Source: Pseudomonas viridiflava (GTDB lineage: Bacteria; Pseudomonadota; Gammaproteobacteria; Pseudomonadales; Pseudomonadaceae). From it: a DNA stretch of 64,000 nucleotides. Every line of letters begins with the position of its first letter. The first letter of the stretch is position 1. The position numbers and the translations under genes were made by a program. The notes beneath the pieces are model-generated. The model had not been told where the DNA came from and did no database searches. It saw only the letters and a list, made by a program, of their open reading frames with translations. The DNA lies in assembly GCF_900590885.1 (NCBI RefSeq), contig NZ_UUON01000004.1:620001-684000 (forward strand), given 5' to 3'. This document shows positions 28,035 to 38,264 of this stretch, piece after piece.

Positions 28035-28256
28035 ATGGCGGAACAAAATGAACAGCAGACCACGACAGACAGAATGCACGCTGAGGTCTCACGTATTTTT
28101 GCTGAAATAGCACGCATGCAAGCTGAGCAAGAAAAGCTCAAATCAGAATCCATGAAGATAAACTGTGAGACTTTCTGGTACCCCATGGGCATAGCAATGG
28201 CAGTTGTCGCGACGATTGCGTCCATCACCGGAATGGCTATCAAATTGCTCCTGTAA
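28035..28256 (+). CDS. Small coiled-coil protein with C-terminal membrane anchor
   Basis: This 73-residue product has a charged, Gln/Glu/Lys-rich helix (about residues 1-45, RMHAEVSRIFAEIARMQAEQ) with heptad-like spacing and then one C-terminal hydrophobic segment (about 50-72, YPMGIAMAVVATIASITGMA), so it is probably tail-anchored. An AAGGA site is eight bases before ATG 28035; upstream in-frame starts at 28017 and 28026 are less well placed. The base composition is more AT-rich than its neighbours, which may point to recent acquisition. I do not recognise a named family. Confidence 0.65.
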   Translation: MAEQNEQQTTTDRMHAEVSRIFAEIARMQAEQEKLKSESMKINCETFWYPMGIAMAVVATIASITGMAIKLLL

Positions 28257-28284
28257 CCAGCACACCGCCGGGCCTGCCAAAAAC

Positions 28285-28325
28285 AAAAAACGCCGCTGAC
28301 CCAAGGAAGGGAAAGCGGCGTTTTT
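28285..28325. terminator. Bidirectional terminator between the small protein and thrC
   Basis: A-run, stem ACGCCGCT / AGCGGCGT with a loop of about 15 bases, then T-run, between convergent genes. Confidence 0.85.
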
Positions 28326-28341
28326 ATCTACGCGGTTTGCC

Positions 28342-29751
28342 TTACAACGGCTTACCCCGGTTGCCATGCTGGCTCACAAACGCCTGCATCGCTTTCAAGT
28401 CATTCGGCAGAACGGTGCAACGCTCTTCGCGCTCGAACAGGTCCGCCAAGTGCTCCGGCAATTCCAGCGCCTTGCCAACGCCGGCCTTCTCCACCGCTTC
28501 CGGAAACTTCACCGGGTGGGCGGTGCCCAGGATCACCATCGGGATGTCCAGGCTGCGACGGCATTCGCGTGCGGCCTTCACACCAATGGCAGTGTGCGGG
28601 TCCAGCAGCTCGCCGGTCTGGGCGTAGACTTGCGCGATGGTTTCGCAGGTCTGCGCGTCGTCCACGGCCAAAGAGTCGAACAGCTTGCGGGTTTCGGTCC
28701 AGCGCTCTTCATCCACGCTGAAACCGCCACCGCTCTTGAAGTTGTCCATCAAGCCGGCAATCGCGGCGCCGTTGCGACCGTGCATGTCGAACAGCAAACG
28801 TTCGAAGTTCGACGACACCATGATGTCCATGGACGGCGACAGTGTGGCGTGCAGGGTTTCCTTGACGTACTGGTTGCCGCTCATGAAGCGGTGCAGGATG
28901 TCGTTGCGGTTGGTGGCGACGATCAACTGGTTGATCGGCAGGCCCATGTTGCGCGCCAGGTAGCCGGCGAAGATGTCGCCGAAGTTGCCGGTCGGCACCG
29001 AGAACGATACCGAACGCGCCGGGCCGCCCAACTGCAGGGAAGCGTGGAAGTAGTAGACGATCTGGGCCATGATCCGCGCCCAGTTGATCGAGTTCACCGC
29101 CACCAGGCGCGTGCCCTTGAGGAAGCTCTGGTCGGCGAAGCTGTTCTTGACCATTTCCTGGCAGTCATCGAAGTTGCCTTCGACGGCGATGTTGTGGATG
29201 TTCTCACCGAAGATGGTGGTCATCTGGCGACGCTGCACTTCCGACACGCGCTTGTGCGGGTGCAGGATGAAAATGTCGACGTTTTCGCAGTGCTTGCAGC
29301 CTTCGATGGCCGCCGAGCCGGTGTCACCCGAGGTGGCACCGATGATCACCACGCGCTCGCCGCGCTTCTCCAGCACGTAATCGAGCAGGCGACCCAGCAG
29401 TTGCAGGGCGAAATCCTTGAACGCCAGGGTCGGGCCGTGAAACAGCTCGAGTACCCACTCGTTGCCGTTCAGCTGACGCAACGGCGCGATGGCGCTGTGG
29501 GAAAACACGCCGTAGGTTTCTTCCAGGATCTTCTTGAAGTCCGCATCCGGAATGCTGCCGGTGACGAACGGGCGCATCACCCGGAACGCCAACTCGTGGT
29601 ACGGCAGGCCGGCCCACGAAGCGATTTCTTCCTGGGTAAAACGTGGCAGGTTTTCCGGCACGTACAAGCCGCCGTCGGTGGCAAGGCCTGCCAGCAAAAC
29701 GTCTTCGAAATTCAGGGCCGGTGCCTGGCCGCGGGTGCTGATGTAACGCAT
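28342..29751 (-). CDS. thrC: Threonine synthase
   Basis: The 469-residue PLP enzyme converts O-phosphohomoserine to threonine. The N-terminal MRYISTRGQAPALNFEDVLLAGLATDGGLYVPE, the PLP-lysine region (GPTLAFKDFALQLLG), the phosphate-binding VIIGATSGDTGSAAIEG and VPTGNFGDIFAGY are diagnostic. The ATG has GAGGAG upstream. It follows hom by 67 bases on the same strand, giving a hom-thrC unit that turns aspartate semialdehyde into threonine. Confidence 0.97.
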   Translation of the reverse strand: MRYISTRGQAPALNFEDVLLAGLATDGGLYVPENLPRFTQEEIASWAGLPYHELAFRVMRPFVTGSIPDADFKKILEETYGVFSHSAIAPLRQLNGNEWVLELFHGPTLAFKDFALQLLGRLLDYVLEKRGERVVIIGATSGDTGSAAIEGCKHCENVDIFILHPHKRVSEVQRRQMTTIFGENIHNIAVEGNFDDCQEMVKNSFADQSFLKGTRLVAVNSINWARIMAQIVYYFHASLQLGGPARSVSFSVPTGNFGDIFAGYLARNMGLPINQLIVATNRNDILHRFMSGNQYVKETLHATLSPSMDIMVSSNFERLLFDMHGRNGAAIAGLMDNFKSGGGFSVDEERWTETRKLFDSLAVDDAQTCETIAQVYAQTGELLDPHTAIGVKAARECRRSLDIPMVILGTAHPVKFPEAVEKAGVGKALELPEHLADLFEREERCTVLPNDLKAMQAFVSQHGNRGKPL

Positions 29752-29818
29752 GACTGGCTCCTCTACAACATTCTCGAACAGAGGCCGCCGACTGCACGGG
29801 GCCTCTGGAACAGATCGG

Positions 29819-31123
29819 TTAGTTCAGGTGTTCGACACGAATACGCACCACCGGGCCCACGACGCCCTGCAAGGCTTCGAGTGCAGCGATGGCATCGTTG
29901 ATGTGCTGTTCGAGCACGCGATGGGTCAGCAGGATCATCGGCACCTGGCCGTTTTGCTCCTCGACTTCCTTCTGCATGATCGACTCGATGTTGATACCGC
30001 GCTCCGACAGGATGCTCGCCACCTGGGCCAACACGCCCGGGTGATCCTTGGCCTGGATGCGCAGGTAGTAGGCGCTTTCACAAGCTTCGATCGGCAGGAT
30101 CGGGTGGGCCGACAGCGAGTCCGGCTGGAAGGCCAGGTGCGGTACGCGGTTTTCCGGGTCGCTGGTCATGGCGCGAACCACGTCCACCAGGTCGGCGATC
30201 ACCGACGACGCGGTCGGCTCCATGCCGGCGCCGGCGCCGTAGAACAGGGTCGAACCGGCGGCGTCGCCGTTGACCATCACCGCGTTCATCACGCCATTGA
30301 CGTTGGCGATCAGGCGGTCAGCCGGGATCAGCGTCGGGTGCACACGCAGCTCGATACCGGCCGGGGTGCTGCGCGCCACGCCAAGGTGCTTGATGCGGTA
30401 GCCCAGCGCTTCGGCGTAGTTCACGTCGGCGGTTGTCAGTTTGGTGATGCCTTCGGTGTAGGCCTTGTCGAACTGCAGCGGAATACCAAAGGCGATGGAC
30501 GCCAGGATGGTCAGCTTGTGGGCCGCGTCGATACCTTCCACGTCAAAGGTCGGGTCGGCTTCGGCGTAACCCAGGGCCTGGGCTTCGGCCAGCACGTCTT
30601 CGAAGGTACGGCCCTTCTCGCGCATTTCGGTGAGGATGAAGTTGCCGGTGCCGTTGATGATGCCGGCCACCCAGTTGATGCGGTTGGCGGACAGGCCTTC
30701 ACGGATCGCCTTGATCACCGGGATGCCACCGGCCACGGCCGCTTCGAACGCCACGATCACGCCCTTCTCGCGGGCCTTGGCGAAGATCTCGTTGCCGTGC
30801 ACGGCGATCAGCGCCTTGTTGGCGGTGACCACGTGCTTGCCGTTTTCGATGGCCTTGAGCACCAGCTCGCGGGCCACGGTGTAGCCGCCTACCAGTTCGA
30901 TGACGATATCGATTTCAGGGTTGGTGGCCACGGCGAAGACATCGTTGGTAATCGCAATACCGGTCGTTTGGAACTGAGGCTTTGGCGTACGCGTGGCAAT
31001 TTGCGCCACTTCAATCCCGCGACCTGCGCGGCGGGAAATTTCCTCAGCGTTACGCTGAAGTACGTTTAAGGTGCCGCCACCGACGGTCCCTAACCCACAG
31101 ATGCCTACTTTGACCGGTTTCAC
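29819..31123 (-). CDS. hom: Homoserine dehydrogenase
   Basis: The 434-residue enzyme reduces aspartate semialdehyde to homoserine. It has the NAD(P)-binding fold (VKVGICGLGTVGGGTLNVL), the catalytic domain with VAGIINGTGNFILTEM and EGIDAAHKLTILASIAFG, and a C-terminal ACT domain (YLRIQAKDHPGVLAQVASIL) for feedback by threonine. I place the start at GTG 31123: GGGGAG, itself within a codon of the in-frame ATG at 31138, lies seven bases upstream, so the ATG would have its own ribosome site inside the gene. It is followed by thrC. Confidence 0.95.
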   Translation of the reverse strand: MKPVKVGICGLGTVGGGTLNVLQRNAEEISRRAGRGIEVAQIATRTPKPQFQTTGIAITNDVFAVATNPEIDIVIELVGGYTVARELVLKAIENGKHVVTANKALIAVHGNEIFAKAREKGVIVAFEAAVAGGIPVIKAIREGLSANRINWVAGIINGTGNFILTEMREKGRTFEDVLAEAQALGYAEADPTFDVEGIDAAHKLTILASIAFGIPLQFDKAYTEGITKLTTADVNYAEALGYRIKHLGVARSTPAGIELRVHPTLIPADRLIANVNGVMNAVMVNGDAAGSTLFYGAGAGMEPTASSVIADLVDVVRAMTSDPENRVPHLAFQPDSLSAHPILPIEACESAYYLRIQAKDHPGVLAQVASILSERGINIESIMQKEVEEQNGQVPMILLTHRVLEQHINDAIAALEALQGVVGPVVRIRVEHLN

Positions 31124-31142
31124 TGAAGAACTCCCCATGAAA

Positions 31143-31189
31143 CGGCCGACGCAAGGTCGGCCGTGGAAAACAGCCGCACGACTGCGGCT
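31143..31189 (-). terminator. Two adjacent hairpins between dsbC and hom
   Basis: On the minus strand AGCCGCA/TGCGGCT followed by GTTTT (31172-31189) looks like the dsbC terminator. A second perfect 8-base stem CGGCCGAC/GTCGGCCG (31143-31163) lies in the leader of hom, 20 bases before its start. Confidence 0.6.
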
Positions 31190-31253
31190 TTCAATTTAAT
31201 GGCCCGTCGACTTATCCACAGGCCATGATCGTCAAAGGTTCGACGATGCTGGT

Positions 31254-31985
31254 TTATTTGGCACTCAGCGCCAGTTTGGCAACTTGTGGTGCCGGCTGGT
31301 AGCCCGGAATCACTTGGCCGTCAGCCAAAACGATGGCCGGTGTACCGTTCACGCCAATCGACTGGCCCAGGGCGAATTGCTTGGAAACCGGGTTGGCGCA
31401 CTTGGCGGCCTTGATTTCCTTGCCATCGACCATCTTGTCCATGGCGGCTTTCTTGTCGGCCGAGCACCATACGGCTTGCAGCTGCTCGTCACCCGGCGAG
31501 CCCAGGCCCTGGCGCGGGAACGCTACGTAACGCACCTCCACGCCGAGCTTGTTCAGCGCCGGCACTTCGGCATGCAGCTTGTGGCAGTACGGGCAGGTGG
31601 TGTCGGTGAACACGGTAATGTGGGTCTTGGTTTCGCCGATAGCCGGGTAGACCACGGTTTCAGCTACTGGAATACCGTTGATCAGCTTGGACACGCCCAG
31701 GCGCTCGGCTTTCTCGGTCAGGTTTACCGGCTTGCCGTCTTTCAGCTGGAACAGATAGCCCTGAACGATGTACTGGCCGTCGGCGCTGGCGTACAGCACT
31801 CGGCTGCCCTTGAGCTTGACTTCATACAGGCCGGCCATCGGGCTGGCGCTGATGCTTTCGATCGGGGTGTCGAGCTGCAGGTTGGCCAGGCTCTTGCGAA
31901 TGGTCTGCTCGGCGGCGTCATCAGCGAAGGCAAAAGTGGAAACCAACGCAATCGCTGCGGCGGCAATAATCTGGGTCAAGCGCAT
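31254..31985 (-). CDS. dsbC: Thiol:disulfide interchange protein DsbC
   Basis: The 243-residue periplasmic disulfide isomerase has a signal peptide (MRLTQIIAAAAIALVSTFAFA), an N-terminal dimerisation domain (about 25-85) and a thioredoxin-like catalytic domain with the CPYC active site in VFTDTTCPYCHKLHAE and the cis-proline in VNGTPAIVLADG. ATG 31985 gives the correct signal start; the open frame further upstream does not look like a signal. It lies directly downstream of xerD on the same strand and upstream of hom. Confidence 0.96.
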   Translation of the reverse strand: MRLTQIIAAAAIALVSTFAFADDAAEQTIRKSLANLQLDTPIESISASPMAGLYEVKLKGSRVLYASADGQYIVQGYLFQLKDGKPVNLTEKAERLGVSKLINGIPVAETVVYPAIGETKTHITVFTDTTCPYCHKLHAEVPALNKLGVEVRYVAFPRQGLGSPGDEQLQAVWCSADKKAAMDKMVDGKEIKAAKCANPVSKQFALGQSIGVNGTPAIVLADGQVIPGYQPAPQVAKLALSAK

Positions 31986-32125
31986 GGGAACTCCTGAAGG
32001 CAGATGCAGGGACGGGAAGGAACACCGATCTTGAAACACGGGCAGTGGCCGTCCCCCTTACTAACCGGCAAAGCCTACCACAGTTGGGCCGCAGGGCAGC
32101 CCGCGGCGGGATAAATTGGCGGTTT

Positions 32126-33022
32126 TCACCCGCGTGGATGGTGCTTGGCGTGCATATCCTGCAAACGCGCGCGCGCCACATGGGTGTAGATCTGGGTTGT
32201 GGATAAGTCGCTGTGCCCGAGCAGCATCTGCACCACGCGCAAATCCGCACCGTGGTTGAGCAAATGGGTGGCGAATGCATGGCGCAAGGTGTGGGGCGAC
32301 AAGGCCTTGCCGATCCCGGCAACCTTGGCCTGGTGCTTGATGCGATGCCAGAAGGTCTGGCGGGTCATCTGCTCACCGCGCAGGCTGGGAAACAGCACAT
32401 CGCTGGGGCGCCCGCCGAGCAATTCGCCGCGCGCATCGCGCATGTAGCGCTCGACCCACACAATCGCCTCCTCACCCATCGGCACCAGCCGCTCCTTGCT
32501 GCCCTTGCCCATCACCCGCAGTACGCCCTGGCGCAGGTTGACCTGCTCCAGGGTCAGGCTGATCAACTCGGTAACACGCAGGCCGCAGGCGTACAGCACT
32601 TCCAGCATGGCGCGGTCGCGCTGGCCGATGGCTTCGCTCAGGTCCGGGGCGGCGAGCAAGGCGTCGACGTCGGCTTCCGACAGGGATTTAGGCAATGGCC
32701 GGCCGAGTTGCGGCATGTCGATCTGCAGGGTCGGGTCGAGGGCGATCAGTTTTTCCCGCAGCAGGTAGCGATAAAAGCCACGTACGCCCGAGAGAAAGCG
32801 TGCGGTGGAGCGCGGTTTGTAGTTCTGCTCCAGGCGCCAGGCCAGGTGATCGAGGATCAGTTCGCGGCCGGCGTTGATCAGCTCGAGGTTTTTTTCCTGC
32901 AGCCAGCCATTGAACAGCGCCAGGTCGCTGCGATAGGCCTGGCGAGTGTTGTCCGACAGGCCTTTTTCCAGCCACAGGGCGTCGAGGAAGCGGTCGATCA
33001 AGGGGTGGTCAATGGCGGGCAT
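32126..33022 (-). CDS. xerD: Site-specific tyrosine recombinase XerD
   Basis: The 298-residue recombinase acts with XerC at dif to resolve chromosome dimers under FtsK control. It has the SAM-like N-terminal domain (LEKGLSDNTRQAYRSDLALF) and the catalytic domain with R in YACGLRVTELISL, K in VMGKGSKERLVPMG, HxLR in LSPHTLRHAFATHLL, H in LLGHSDLSTTQ and the nucleophilic Tyr in IYTHVARARL. All catalytic residues are present. The start ATG at 33022 yields the usual XerD length. Confidence 0.96.
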   Translation of the reverse strand: MPAIDHPLIDRFLDALWLEKGLSDNTRQAYRSDLALFNGWLQEKNLELINAGRELILDHLAWRLEQNYKPRSTARFLSGVRGFYRYLLREKLIALDPTLQIDMPQLGRPLPKSLSEADVDALLAAPDLSEAIGQRDRAMLEVLYACGLRVTELISLTLEQVNLRQGVLRVMGKGSKERLVPMGEEAIVWVERYMRDARGELLGGRPSDVLFPSLRGEQMTRQTFWHRIKHQAKVAGIGKALSPHTLRHAFATHLLNHGADLRVVQMLLGHSDLSTTQIYTHVARARLQDMHAKHHPRG

Positions 33023-33063
33023 GGGGACTCAAGGCTTGGGAAAGGTGTTGTCAGTGACATCCT

Positions 33064-33127
33064 ATCGCGGGCAAGCCCACTCCCACAGGGGAATGCATTC
33101 CTAATGTGGGAGCTGGCTTGCGCGGCT
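33064..33127. repeat. Degenerate REP pair
   Basis: CGGGCAAGCCCACTCCCACA faces AATGTGGGAGCTGGCTTGCG with a 10-base spacer; both copies differ from the main GTGGGAGGGGGCTTG form. Located between xerD and the thioesterase gene. Confidence 0.75.
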
Positions 33128-33137
33128 GGGTTCAGGA

Positions 33138-33551
33138 TCAGTCCAAAAACCCGGGCAACACTGGCACCGGGCGCTTGTCGGCATCAATCGCGACAAAGCT
33201 GAACACACCCTGGATGGCCTTCTCGCGGCCATCGGCACTCATGCTCTCGACGAAGACTTCGACCTCAACCTTAAGGCTGGTGTTGCCGACTTTGATCACA
33301 CGGCCGATCAACTCGACGATGGAACCGGCAGGGATCGCGTGGTTGAAGTCGATGCGGTCGGTAGACACCGTTACCAACGGCAGACGGCAAAAACGCGTAG
33401 CGGTGATGAACGACACTTCATCCATCCACGCCAGGGCAGTACCGCCGAACAGGGTGTTGTGGTGGTTGGTGGTCGGCGGAAACACGGCCTTGGTCACATG
33501 CGTGACGGACAGGTCGGTGCGACGCTGGATTTCTTCGAGGCGAGTGGTCAT
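33138..33551 (-). CDS. Acyl-CoA thioesterase (YciA-like hotdog fold)
   Basis: The 137-residue protein is a single hotdog domain with the family's HNTLFGGTALAWMDEVSF segment (catalytic Asp) and VSTDRIDFNHAIPAGSIVEL. Such enzymes hydrolyse acyl-CoAs of medium and long chain; the exact substrate is unknown. ATG 33551 starts MTTRLEEIQRRTDLSVTH as in relatives; the frame extends to 33575 without a better site. It ends a region of unrelated genes and is separated from rplS by a strong terminator. Confidence 0.88.
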   Translation of the reverse strand: MTTRLEEIQRRTDLSVTHVTKAVFPPTTNHHNTLFGGTALAWMDEVSFITATRFCRLPLVTVSTDRIDFNHAIPAGSIVELIGRVIKVGNTSLKVEVEVFVESMSADGREKAIQGVFSFVAIDADKRPVPVLPGFLD

Positions 33552-33586
33552 GGACAAATACCGGCAAAGGAACAAATTTCAGGCAC

Positions 33587-33614
33587 AAAAAAGCAGCCCG
33601 TAGGCTGCTTTTTT
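33587..33614. terminator. Terminator of the rpsP-rplS operon
   Basis: Symmetric AAAAAAGCAGCC / GGCTGCTTTTTT stem with a CGTA loop, about 20 bases past the rplS stop; it can end transcription both ways. Confidence 0.92.
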
Positions 33615-33633
33615 CTGCATCGGGAAGCTGGAC

Positions 33634-33984
33634 TTAAGCCAGTTTTTCCTTGATGCGAGCTGCTTTACCGGACAGGTCACGCAGGTAGTACAGCTTGGCT
33701 TTACGTACGTCACCGCGACGTTTAACGGCCATGCTGTCGATTTGCGGGCTGTAGGTCTGGAAAGTACGCTCTACGCCAACACCGTTGGAGATTTTACGAA
33801 CAGTGAAAGCACTGTTCACACCACGGTTACGCTTGGCGATTACAACGCCTTCGAACGCTTGCAGACGCGAACGGTCGCCTTCCTTCACTTTCACCTGAAC
33901 GACAATGGTGTCGCCCGGGGCAAAGGTAGGGATTTCTTTGGTCATCTGCTCTGCTTCGAGTGCAAGGATGATTTTGTTAGTCAT
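33634..33984 (-). CDS. rplS: 50S ribosomal protein L19
   Basis: The 116-residue protein sits at the 30S-50S interface. Conserved blocks [40 protein letters not shown] and [15 protein letters not shown] match L19. It is the last gene of rpsP-rimM-trmD-rplS and has a good AGGAG site. Confidence 0.98.
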
Positions 33985-34029
33985 GCTGTGCTCCTAAGGT
34001 AAGTCAATGGACCTACCATCGATACGTTG

Positions 34030-34782
34030 TTAACTATCGTCCCGCGCGAGGATGTATTCCTCGAGCAGCTTCTTCTCTTCTCCAGAAAGCGAGCGGCTTT
34101 CCAGAAGATCGGCGCGTCGTTCATAGGTCCGACCAAGGGACTGCTGTAAACGCCAACGCCGGATGTGTGCGTGATTGCCACTTAGCAATACGTCGGGAAC
34201 ACGCTGATCCGCATACACCTCCGGTCGGGTGTAGTGCGGGCAATCCAGCAAACCATCCGTGAAGGAATCTTCCTCCGCGGAGTCCGCATGCCCTAAAGCT
34301 CCAGGCAGCAGTCGTGTAACCGCATCTATCAGGACCATCGCCGGCAGCTCGCCGCCAGACAGGACATAGTCCCCAATCGACCACTCTTCATCGACATGAG
34401 CTTCAATAAAACGCTCGTCAATGCCTTCATAGCGACCGGCAATCAGGATCAATGCTTCCTCATTCGCCAGTTCGCGGACCCCAGCCTGTTTCAGCTGACG
34501 GCCTTGAGGGGACAGGTAAATTACCTTCGCCTTCTCCCCGGCAGCAGCCTTGGCCTGAACCAATGCGTCTTCCAGGGGCTTGATCTTCATCACCATGCCC
34601 GGGCCACCGCCAAATGGGCGATCGTCCACAGTGTGATGTCGATCCGTCGTGTAGTCTCGCGGGTTCCAACAGGTAAGCTGCAACAGCCCCTGTTTCACCG
34701 CCCGACTGGTGATGCCGTACTCGCTGATGGCGGAAAACATCTCGGGAAACAAACTGATCACTTCAATGCGCAAATTAGCCAC
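34030..34782 (-). CDS. trmD: tRNA (guanine37-N1)-methyltransferase TrmD
   Basis: The 250-residue SPOUT-family methyltransferase makes m1G37 in tRNAs and so prevents frameshifting. Deep-knot motifs are visible: [75 protein letters not shown] use GTG 34782 because it gives the normal N terminus ([16 protein letters not shown]) and lies two bases after the rimM stop; the longer frame to 34848 runs into rimM. Confidence 0.97.
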   Translation of the reverse strand: MANLRIEVISLFPEMFSAISEYGITSRAVKQGLLQLTCWNPRDYTTDRHHTVDDRPFGGGPGMVMKIKPLEDALVQAKAAAGEKAKVIYLSPQGRQLKQAGVRELANEEALILIAGRYEGIDERFIEAHVDEEWSIGDYVLSGGELPAMVLIDAVTRLLPGALGHADSAEEDSFTDGLLDCPHYTRPEVYADQRVPDVLLSGNHAHIRRWRLQQSLGRTYERRADLLESRSLSGEEKKLLEEYILARDDS

Positions 34783-34784
34783 GC

Positions 34785-35321
34785 TTAGAAGTCCGCGTCC
34801 CATTCCACCTTCATCTCGCCCGCTGCCAGGTCGACGGCCAACACGCATTGCTCCGTATAGGGCAACAGGCGTTCGCGATCATCCAGGCTGCCAGCGCAAG
34901 GCTTGACCACCATTACATCATTGGCGCCGGTTTCCAGAAGATGATCGATTTTCCCGAACAGTTGCCCGAGTTGATCAATAACCTTCAGACCTTCCAGTTG
35001 GTACCAGTAGTACTCGCCGTCGGTCAACTCAGGGAACAGGTCTCGCGGCACGCAGATCTCATAACCGGCCAGAAGACGAGCTTCTTCACGATCATCAAGA
35101 CCCTTGAGCTTTGCGACCAGGAACTTGTCGCTCCCGCGTCCACTGACCAGCTCAACCTGCTTAACGCTACCTTCGCGCTTGAGCGTCCAGGTTTTGTACT
35201 GCAACAGGTTTTCAGTCGGATCAGTAAAGGAATACACCTTCACTTCGCCGCGAACGCCATGAACAGAGTAAATCTTGCCGATAACGATCAAATCATCAGC
35301 AACAGCTGGCGTCGCGTTCAT
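34785..35321 (-). CDS. rimM: Ribosome maturation factor RimM
   Basis: The 178-residue protein helps mature the 30S head near S19. The N-terminal domain ([22 protein letters not shown]) and PRC-barrel domain ([34 protein letters not shown]) are typical. It begins five bases after the rpsP stop and is followed by trmD. Confidence 0.97.
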   Translation of the reverse strand: MNATPAVADDLIVIGKIYSVHGVRGEVKVYSFTDPTENLLQYKTWTLKREGSVKQVELVSGRGSDKFLVAKLKGLDDREEARLLAGYEICVPRDLFPELTDGEYYWYQLEGLKVIDQLGQLFGKIDHLLETGANDVMVVKPCAGSLDDRERLLPYTEQCVLAVDLAAGEMKVEWDADF

Positions 35322-35326
35322 ATTGC

Positions 35327-35578
35327 TCAGGCTGCGGCCTTAGCCGAGTCCTTCAACAGTTTTGCAACGCGCTCGGATGGCTGTGCACCAACGCTCAGCC
35401 AGTAGGCTACGCGCTCTTGGTTCACGGACAGACGAACTTCTTGACCACGAGCAACAGGGTTGAAGAAACCAACCTGTTCCTTGTGCGAACCGTCGCGCGG
35501 GTTGCGGCTGTCGGTTACGGTCAAGTGGTAAAACGGGCGCTTTTTGGAGCCGCCGAGGGCAAGACGGATTGTTAGCAT
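35327..35578 (-). CDS. rpsP: 30S ribosomal protein S16
   Basis: The 83-residue protein matches S16: [58 protein letters not shown]. It is first in the rpsP-rimM-trmD-rplS operon. A sigma-70 promoter lies about 75 bases upstream. Confidence 0.98.
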   Translation of the reverse strand: MLTIRLALGGSKKRPFYHLTVTDSRNPRDGSHKEQVGFFNPVARGQEVRLSVNQERVAYWLSVGAQPSERVAKLLKDSAKAAA

Positions 35579-35650
35579 GTGAAGATCGTTCCTGTAGTCG
35601 GTGCTGCAAATCTAAATGCACAGCGGGCATAGGTGCCCGAAAGGCCGCAT

Positions 35651-35678
35651 ATTCTAAGGAATATCCGGACTTTTGCAA
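35651..35678 (-). promoter_or_regulatory. Sigma-70 promoter of the rpsP operon
   Basis: On the minus strand TTGCAA, a 16-base spacer and TAGAAT lie about 75 bases upstream of the rpsP start codon. Confidence 0.65.
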
Positions 35679-35753
35679 ATGTCTTTTTCTGGCGCCTATC
35701 AGCGTGCCATTCAGATCTGCTATAGAGCCGTCGGTTAAAACGGCAGGTCAGCC

Positions 35754-35828
35754 CCCGCCAACGGCGGGTTTGCTGGAGATCCCACATCCCTGTGGGTCGG
35801 AGCAGGAGCAAGCTCCCGCTCGAATTCT
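35754..35828 (-). repeat. Inverted repeats downstream of ffh
   Basis: Three small palindromes in a row: CCCGCC/GGCGGG at 35754-35768, CCCACA/TGTGGG at about 35781-35796, and a GGAGC-AAGCTCC type element at about 35800-35822. They resemble reduced REP pieces and may end the ffh transcript. Confidence 0.55.
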
Positions 35829-37205
<1,377 letters not shown>

Positions 37206-37439
37206 GCGCGATCCTTTCAGGCCCCATTCATCGAAATGCTTTGGTAGACCGAGGTAATGACGGCGCAGGCTGTGGTAAATCGCTATTAAAAACAGCGCTC
37301 GGCGAGCCTGCGGCGTGGGCAGGTCGCGGATTATAGCGAAGACTGCGCCCATGCACACCCGCTGTCTGGCCCGGGAGTCTTTCGTGGAACGCGGGGGTAT
37401 GCCAAACTCAGCGCCTTTCGGGCTTGTCTATCAGGATTT

Positions 37440-38252
37440 ATGCTCCCCTTGTCACCCAGTTTACTACCCAGCCTCGCCGCCGCCCTCTTGTATGCCGCTG
37501 CGACCCTCTATCAAGGCACTCGTCTGGCCCAAGGCGCCAAGGCAGACAAACGTCTGCTGGTCGGGCTCGGCGTCCTTGCCCTGCTGGCCCATGCCGCGAG
37601 CCTGTTCACTCACCTGATGACGCCGGTGGGCCTGGGCCTGGACTTTTTCAGCGCCGCCAGCCTGATCGCCGCGGCCGTCATCGCGTTGACGCTGATGGCC
37701 TGCTACCGGATCCCCGTCGAGAACCTGCTGGTGCTGTTATTCCCGTTGGGACTGCTGACGGTGCTGCTCGCGCAATTCGCCCCGACCGGCACCGTGCAGG
37801 TGATTGATGAAGAGCCAGGCATCCTCGCGCACATCCTGCTGTCGATCCTCGCCTACGGCATGTTCACCATTGCGGTGTTCCAGGCCTTGCTCCTGCTGCT
37901 GCAGGACCACCAGCTCAAGCACAAGCACCCGTCCGGGCTGATCAAGAACTTTCCGCCGCTGCAAACCATGGAAAGCCTGCTGTTCGGTTTCCTGTGGGCC
38001 GGCTGGACGCTGCTGTCGCTGTCGCTGATCTCCGGCTGGCTGTTCGTCGAAAACCTGTTCGCCCAGCACCTGGTGCACAAGACCCTGCTGGCGTGCCTGG
38101 CCTGGGTGGTGTTCAGCGTGCTGCTGTGGGGCCGCAATCGCCTCGGCTGGCGTGGGCACAAGGCGATCCGCTGGACCCTGGCCGGTTTCTGCCTGCTGAT
38201 GCTGGCCTACTTCGGCAGCAAGCTGGTTCGCGAATACATCCTGCATATCTGA
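37440..38252 (+). CDS. CcsA/YpjD-like cytochrome c assembly-type membrane protein
   Basis: The 270-residue protein has about eight hydrophobic segments and belongs to the HemX/CcsA-type group (YpjD-like) often found next to ffh. Characteristic pieces are a paired-helix start, PGILAHILLSILAYGMFTIA, WAGWTLLSLSLISGW (tryptophan-rich loop) and the HKTLLACLAWVVF segment. Related proteins handle haem in cytochrome c biogenesis, but for this group the job is not known. It is followed 12 bases later by the CNNM/CorC protein. Confidence 0.85.
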   Translation: MLPLSPSLLPSLAAALLYAAATLYQGTRLAQGAKADKRLLVGLGVLALLAHAASLFTHLMTPVGLGLDFFSAASLIAAAVIALTLMACYRIPVENLLVLLFPLGLLTVLLAQFAPTGTVQVIDEEPGILAHILLSILAYGMFTIAVFQALLLLLQDHQLKHKHPSGLIKNFPPLQTMESLLFGFLWAGWTLLSLSLISGWLFVENLFAQHLVHKTLLACLAWVVFSVLLWGRNRLGWRGHKAIRWTLAGFCLLMLAYFGSKLVREYILHI

Positions 38253-38264
38253 CGAGCGGCGATC

